Source: Gracilibacter sp. BRH_c7a (GTDB taxonomy: Bacteria > Bacillota > Desulfitobacteriia > Desulfitobacteriales > Syntrophobotulaceae). Taken from it: 64,000 bases of DNA. A program made the translations under genes and the position numbers. The notes under the pieces were generated by a model. It saw only the letters and a list, made by a program, of their open reading frames with translations, was not told the DNA's origin and ran no database searches. Below are positions 60,865 to 64,000 of the stretch, one piece after another; the first letter of the stretch is position 1; each line of letters begins with the position of its first letter. The stretch covers positions 1 through 64,000 of the forward strand of contig LOEZ01000071.1 in the NCBI GenBank assembly GCA_001516055.1. Reading direction: 5' to 3'.

Positions 60865-61917
60865 ATGTATAAGGGTATAGTTTTAAAAGTAACAACTGAA
60901 TATGCAGTAGTGATTGCAGAAGATAACAGTTACTGTAAGATTGCCTTTAAAGAAGGTCTGATACCCGGTCAAAAAATCTACTTCTTCGAAGAGGATATAC
61001 TTATCTCTGTTGCTAAATATGAGCGTGAAGAAGGGTTTAAAAATTTCAGGAAGAAGGCAGTTGCCCTTTCTGTCATGGCTGCCTGTATCGTCTTTTTCAT
61101 TCTCTTTAATGGAGTTCCTGGTTTAGAATCAAAAGGCAGCAGTTACTTTGCCGTCGTTTCTGTGGATATCAATCCGAGTGTAGAATTGAGACTAAATGAA
61201 GGATGCTATGTCATAGGGGTAGAAACTCTTAACCAGGATGGAAAGAAAGTGGCGGGAGACTATCTGCTAGGGCTTACGGTGGATAAGGCGGTATCACAGA
61301 TAGTAAAAAAGGCCGAAGAGATGAATTATCTTAACTCAGAAAGTGATACTGTTCTAATGGCAACAGCTTTGAACAGTGTTGAAACCGGACGGATAGAGGA
61401 GTTAATGACCCAGTTAACAAATATACAGTTACCTGAGGAATACGGCTATCTGATTATCCCTATGGAAAGGGATGAAATAGAGAAAGCTAAAGAAAACAAA
61501 TTATCCTTAGGTAAATATGCGTTACTGGATCTAGCGGGAGAGAGCTTCCAGGCTTATGAGGTCCGTAATATGAAGGTCAAAGACCTTGTAACATCTAAAA
61601 CTATTAAAGAAAAGCTGCAAGAGAAGCAAGAGAAGAATCAAATTAAGAATAAGACTAAAAAAGTAGAAGATAAAAAAGTAGAAGATGAAAAAGTAGAAGA
61701 TGAAAAAGTAGAAGATAAAAAGGCAAAAGATAAAAACACTGCTAAAAATAACCCGGCAGAAAAAGTAACACTTCAAGGTCCATACCTAGAGAATAAGCAA
61801 GATAACGGGAAGCAAGATAGTATTAGACAGTTTATTACAGAGAAAGAGCCGCCAGGTCAAGGTAAGAATACGAATAAGGGAAAACCTAATAATGAGGAAT
61901 TAAAGATAAAACAGTGA
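60865..61917 (+). CDS. rsgI: RsgI-like transmembrane anti-sigma factor
   Basis: The N-terminal RsgI_N domain (MYKGIVLKVTTEYAVVIAEDN, residues 1-50) binds SigI in the cytoplasm. One membrane helix (residues ~69-88) follows, then the conserved extracytoplasmic segment SVDINPSVELRLNEGCYVIGV (the N-P-S-x-E-L site around which RsgI proteins are processed). The C-terminal ~130 residues are low-complexity Lys/Glu, with a tandem K-V-E-D-K/E repeat and no recognisable carbohydrate-binding module, so the sensed ligand is unknown. Short spacing to sigI indicates an operon. Confidence 0.88.
   Translation: MYKGIVLKVTTEYAVVIAEDNSYCKIAFKEGLIPGQKIYFFEEDILISVAKYEREEGFKNFRKKAVALSVMAACIVFFILFNGVPGLESKGSSYFAVVSVDINPSVELRLNEGCYVIGVETLNQDGKKVAGDYLLGLTVDKAVSQIVKKAEEMNYLNSESDTVLMATALNSVETGRIEELMTQLTNIQLPEEYGYLIIPMERDEIEKAKENKLSLGKYALLDLAGESFQAYEVRNMKVKDLVTSKTIKEKLQEKQEKNQIKNKTKKVEDKKVEDEKVEDEKVEDKKAKDKNTAKNNPAEKVTLQGPYLENKQDNGKQDSIRQFITEKEPPGQGKNTNKGKPNNEELKIKQ
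61660..61734 (+). repeat. 15-bp in-frame tandem repeat inside rsgI
   Basis: Five consecutive units of AAAGTAGAAGATRAA (61660, 61675, 61690, 61705, 61720; the last degenerate) encode K-V-E-D-K/E repeats. Units 2 and 3 are identical and units 1 and 4 identical, so the array is recent and could vary in length. Confidence 0.9.
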
Positions 61918-61970
61918 CCTCAAAATAATCTGTATTTTCTTACCCTAGAATTCTAAAAATATAGACAAAG

Positions 61971-61995
61971 AGTCCGTACACAAATTGTACGGACT
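61971..61995. terminator. Hairpin terminator between rsgI and the YgjP-like gene; copy 2 of a repeated stem
   Basis: AGTCCGTACA / TGTACGGACT, 10-bp stem with a 5-base loop, between convergent genes. The same stem, preceded by the same ACAAAG, occurs at 38630-38656. Confidence 0.8.
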
Positions 61996-62039
61996 TTATT
62001 ATCACACAGTAGATAAAATATTGTCTTAACAAAAATACA

Positions 62040-62762
62040 TCATGTCAGCAGTTCTCTACCGTTTAGAGTAAGCCATTTCTTCCATTTCTTATAATCGGGT
62101 AATGATTCCTCTACCATATTCCAAAAGTCCTTGGAATGGTTCATATGCCTTAAATGAGTTAGTTCATGAATAATAACATAAGCTGCTACCTGGTGAGGTG
62201 CCATTATTATTCTCCAGTTAAGATTAATATTTCCTTTGTTGGAACAACTACCCCATCTAGTTCTCTGATCCTTAATCTTCAATCTATTAAATGGAGTGTT
62301 AAGCATCCTGGAGTAATAATCGACTTGCTCGGGAAGGAGCTTCTGGGCTTGTCCTTTATACCATTCCTCAATTAAGTTCTTCACCATATGAGGTTTCTTC
62401 TCCGCAGTTAGATTAGGCGGGATATAGACAACGATTCGACTTCCCTTGAAAACAGCAAAATACTCTGGGGAGATGATTTCCTCAATTATTAAAGGATAAC
62501 TCCTTCCTCTATAAAGAAGTTTTTCCCCGGAGGTATAGTCTTTTGGTTTGATCTTCTGCGAAGTAGACATTTGTTTCTGGAGATTCTTAAGTACCCATTC
62601 TTTATTATCTTCCATAAAGTTTTTAGCGTATTCAAAGGTAAAACCGGTAGGAATGGCTACACTAACCCGGCTATTCTTGATAGAAATACTTACTCTCTTA
62701 GCTTTGCTACTCTTACGTAGTTCGTATTCAATTACTTTAGTACCGATGTGAAGATATTCCAT
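62040..62762 (-). CDS. YgjP/WLM-type zinc metallopeptidase-like protein (DUF45)
   Basis: A 240-residue cytoplasmic protein. Its active-site motif is YVIIHELTHLRHMNHSKDFW, with H-E-x-x-H and a downstream His/Asp, preceded by RTRWGSCSNKGNINLNWR, the most conserved part of the DUF45/YgjP family. The N-terminal half is a beta-rich domain. Related to SprT/M48-like gluzincins; a physiological substrate is not known. It starts with ATG 62762 and is monocistronic. Confidence 0.88.
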   Translation of the reverse strand: MEYLHIGTKVIEYELRKSSKAKRVSISIKNSRVSVAIPTGFTFEYAKNFMEDNKEWVLKNLQKQMSTSQKIKPKDYTSGEKLLYRGRSYPLIIEEIISPEYFAVFKGSRIVVYIPPNLTAEKKPHMVKNLIEEWYKGQAQKLLPEQVDYYSRMLNTPFNRLKIKDQRTRWGSCSNKGNINLNWRIIMAPHQVAAYVIIHELTHLRHMNHSKDFWNMVEESLPDYKKWKKWLTLNGRELLT

Positions 62763-63054
62763 AATTAAATCTCACTCGCTAATTCTTGAAGGTATTTATT
62801 ATCTATAACTTAATCCACATTGGTTAAGTTATAAAAAGGGTTAAGTTGTAAAAAAATATCTAGTAAATTATACTACACTCACAATTATTTTTATAGGGAA
62901 AATCTAGAGTTATTTAATACGCTCGCTTAAAAAAAATTTTAAAGGCTAGACTATAATTCTAAGAAACTTTTGCATTTACCTACTAAAAGTTAGTTATACC
63001 TTGCGACCCAAGGGTGATCTGAAATAAATGATCAGAAAGCTGAAGGAGATACTT
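62763..63054 (+). other. Gene-free stretch between the YgjP-like gene and pcm
   Basis: AT-rich divergent promoter region. TTAAGTTATAAAAAGGGTTAAGTTGTAAAAA (two copies of TTAAGTTRTAAAAA, near 62823-62851) is the only repeat seen; no reading frame or strong hairpin. Confidence 0.4.
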
Positions 63055-63699
63055 ATGGAGAAGTGGGAAGTATTAGCGGAAGAATTAGTGGATAAGTCTT
63101 TAGAACCAGAAGGAATTAAAGATACAAGAATTCTACAGGCAATCTCAAAGATCCCGAGACATCTCTTTGTACCTCAGGATTTAGAAGGATATGCCTATAA
63201 TGACTCTCCTTTGCCGATAGGAGGAGGGCAGACCATCTCTCAACCCTTCATTGTTGCTAGGATGACTGAACTTATGGACTTGAAGGATGGGGATAAGGTA
63301 TTAGAAATAGGAACCGGCTCCGGTTACCAGGCTGCTGTCCTTCATGTAATGGGGATGAAAGTCACAACTATTGAACGGATTGAGGATTTGGCGGTACAAG
63401 CAAGAAAAATATTTAAAAGATTATCATATGATATTCACAGTATTATAGATGACGGCAGAGAAGGCTATCTTTCTGATGCTCCATATAATGCGGTTATCGT
63501 TACAGCAGGAGCACTGGAAGTAGAAGGATCTTGGCTATCCCAAGTAGTTGATGGTGGGAAGATTGTGGTTCCGTTATATATTAAGGAAGGAGTAGAATGT
63601 TTGCTTGTACGGCAAAAGAGGGGGCAGACTTATGAAGACACTTGGTACGACTATTGCCGCTTTGTACCTTTACTTCCAGGGGTGATTAAGAAGGAATAA
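63055..63699 (+). CDS. pcm: Protein-L-isoaspartate O-methyltransferase
   Basis: Repair enzyme that methylates isoaspartyl residues in damaged proteins. SAM motif I is VLEIGTGSGYQAAVL. The family-specific segments PRHLFVPQDLEGYAYNDSPLPIGGGQTISQP and ERIEDLAVQARK, and the C-terminal FVPLLPGV, are all present. ATG 63055 has AAGGAG 6 bp upstream; ATG 63028 in the same frame has only a weaker AGGGTGA. Length 214 aa is normal. Confidence 0.94.
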   Translation: MEKWEVLAEELVDKSLEPEGIKDTRILQAISKIPRHLFVPQDLEGYAYNDSPLPIGGGQTISQPFIVARMTELMDLKDGDKVLEIGTGSGYQAAVLHVMGMKVTTIERIEDLAVQARKIFKRLSYDIHSIIDDGREGYLSDAPYNAVIVTAGALEVEGSWLSQVVDGGKIVVPLYIKEGVECLLVRQKRGQTYEDTWYDYCRFVPLLPGVIKKE

Positions 63700-63700
63700 T

Positions 63701-63733
63701 AAAAATCTATCCAGGAACTAAGGTTCCTGGATA
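63701..63733 (-). terminator. Terminator of the minus-strand gene at the window end
   Basis: Perfect 11-bp stem TATCCAGGAAC / GTTCCTGGATA with a 4-base loop; on the minus strand it is followed by GATTTTTATT, on the plus strand by no T-run. Confidence 0.75.
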
Positions 63734-63761
63734 ACACACTCTAAAGTGAATTGGAGTTAAA

Positions 63762-64000
63762 CTAATCCGAGAGAAGAGAATTCGTGAATTCGACTAGATT
63801 GTTTCTATAACGCTGCGGGACGAATTGGTTTTGCAAACGTTTATTCTTTCTTGATTCAATAGCTATATGTGTAAAATATTTAAGCCATAGATGCTGATAG
63901 AAAGATTCTGCTTCAGTGATAGAGAGCATATCAGGTTTTGTGAAGTCTGTAAGATACCATTCTTTTTTATTATATATTACTGCAGTAGCTCGTTTCTGGT
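63762..64000 (-). CDS. C-terminal end of a TIGR03915-type putative DNA repair protein (partial)
   Basis: The last 78 codons of a gene that continues beyond the window. The residues read LWLKYFTHIAIESRKN and KRLQNQFVPQRYRNNLVEF, matching the conserved end of the TIGR03915/DUF4130 family (pattern L-W-x-x-Y-F-x-x-I-A-I-x-x-R-x-N, then L-Q-x-Q-x-x-P-x-R-Y). That family usually lies beside a radical-SAM putative DNA-modification/repair gene, which may be outside this window. Frame fixed by the stop TAG at 63762-63764. Confidence 0.7.
   Translation of the reverse strand, partial: QKRATAVIYNKKEWYLTDFTKPDMLSITEAESFYQHLWLKYFTHIAIESRKNKRLQNQFVPQRYRNNLVEFTNSLLSD

Noticed and set aside
61531-61776. Reverse frame of 81 codons made almost only of Phe/Ile/Tyr
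   Set aside because: Antisense shadow of the Lys/Glu repeat in rsgI.
1-64000. CRISPR arrays, insertion sequences, prophage or integration sites
   Set aside because: No regularly spaced repeats, transposase or integrase genes, or terminal repeats were found; the only tandem repeat is the 15-bp array inside rsgI.

Overview
The window reads as chromosome of a low-GC, endospore-forming, strictly anaerobic Firmicute of the class Clostridia. A Peptococcaceae-type relative (Desulfitobacterium, Dehalobacter or Desulfosporosinus kind) is my best guess, but it is inferred from gene content only. The anaerobe signals are pyruvate:ferredoxin oxidoreductase, a group-4 membrane [NiFe]-hydrogenase operon and a radical-SAM lysine 2,3-aminomutase. 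The spore-former signals are BofA, Gin/CsfB and YaaT. The SigI/RsgI pair and the Bacillus-like order of the replication-origin-proximal housekeeping genes support a Firmicute. I see no insertion sequence, prophage or CRISPR array.

Layout. 1-13.7 kb is an accessory/signalling region: GNAT acetyltransferase, NarL-type two-component system, an unrecognised membrane-anchored protein, an XRE regulator with a metallo-beta-lactamase-fold enzyme, 3-methyladenine glycosylase, a hydroxyacyl-CoA dehydrogenase, a YkuE-type phosphoesterase with a Tat-like leader, two diguanylate cyclases, a 44-aa lysine-rich protein, an HD hydrolase and an MscS channel. 14-20.1 kb holds RNase J, release factor 3 (opposite strand), tandem secreted lytic-transglycosylase-like paralogues behind a long structured leader, and a LapA-domain protein. 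20.4-27.6 kb is a six-gene hyfBCEFGI operon. 27.6-31.7 kb has an M15 peptidase, a second MscS, CapA and a lipoprotein. 32.1-36.7 kb is a YbhG/F/S-like export operon ending in its own TetR-type regulator, preceded by a long dyad. 36.8-42.3 kb has an MFS transporter, an SGNH hydrolase, kamA and a ClC channel/transporter. A cyclic-di-AMP (ydaO/yuaA) riboswitch lies upstream of kamA in the kamA-clc divergent region.

42.3-61.9 kb follows the Bacillus subtilis trnSL-scr-dnaX-yaaK-recR-bofA ... csfB-yaaO-holB-yaaT-yabA-rsmI-abrB-metS-tatD order. It includes tRNA-Ser(GGA) and the long SRP RNA, and is interrupted by nifJ (PFOR) and an LTA-synthase-like gene. tmk/yaaQ/yaaR are missing between yaaO and holB. 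sigI-rsgI, a YgjP-type metallopeptidase, pcm and the C-terminal end of a TIGR03915-type protein finish the window.

How parts work together. PFOR supplies reduced ferredoxin, and the Hyf-type complex could dispose of those electrons as H2 while pumping ions. It has no polyferredoxin subunit in the operon, and its catalytic subunit ends exactly where maturation proteases normally cut. The kamA/clc region looks like an osmotic/ion module: the riboswitch would tune beta-lysine synthesis to c-di-AMP, and the divergent ClC protein carries an RCK_C domain, a fold that binds c-di-AMP in other ion transporters. Many start codons were moved from the longest frame to the codon that fits the Shine-Dalgarno sequence.
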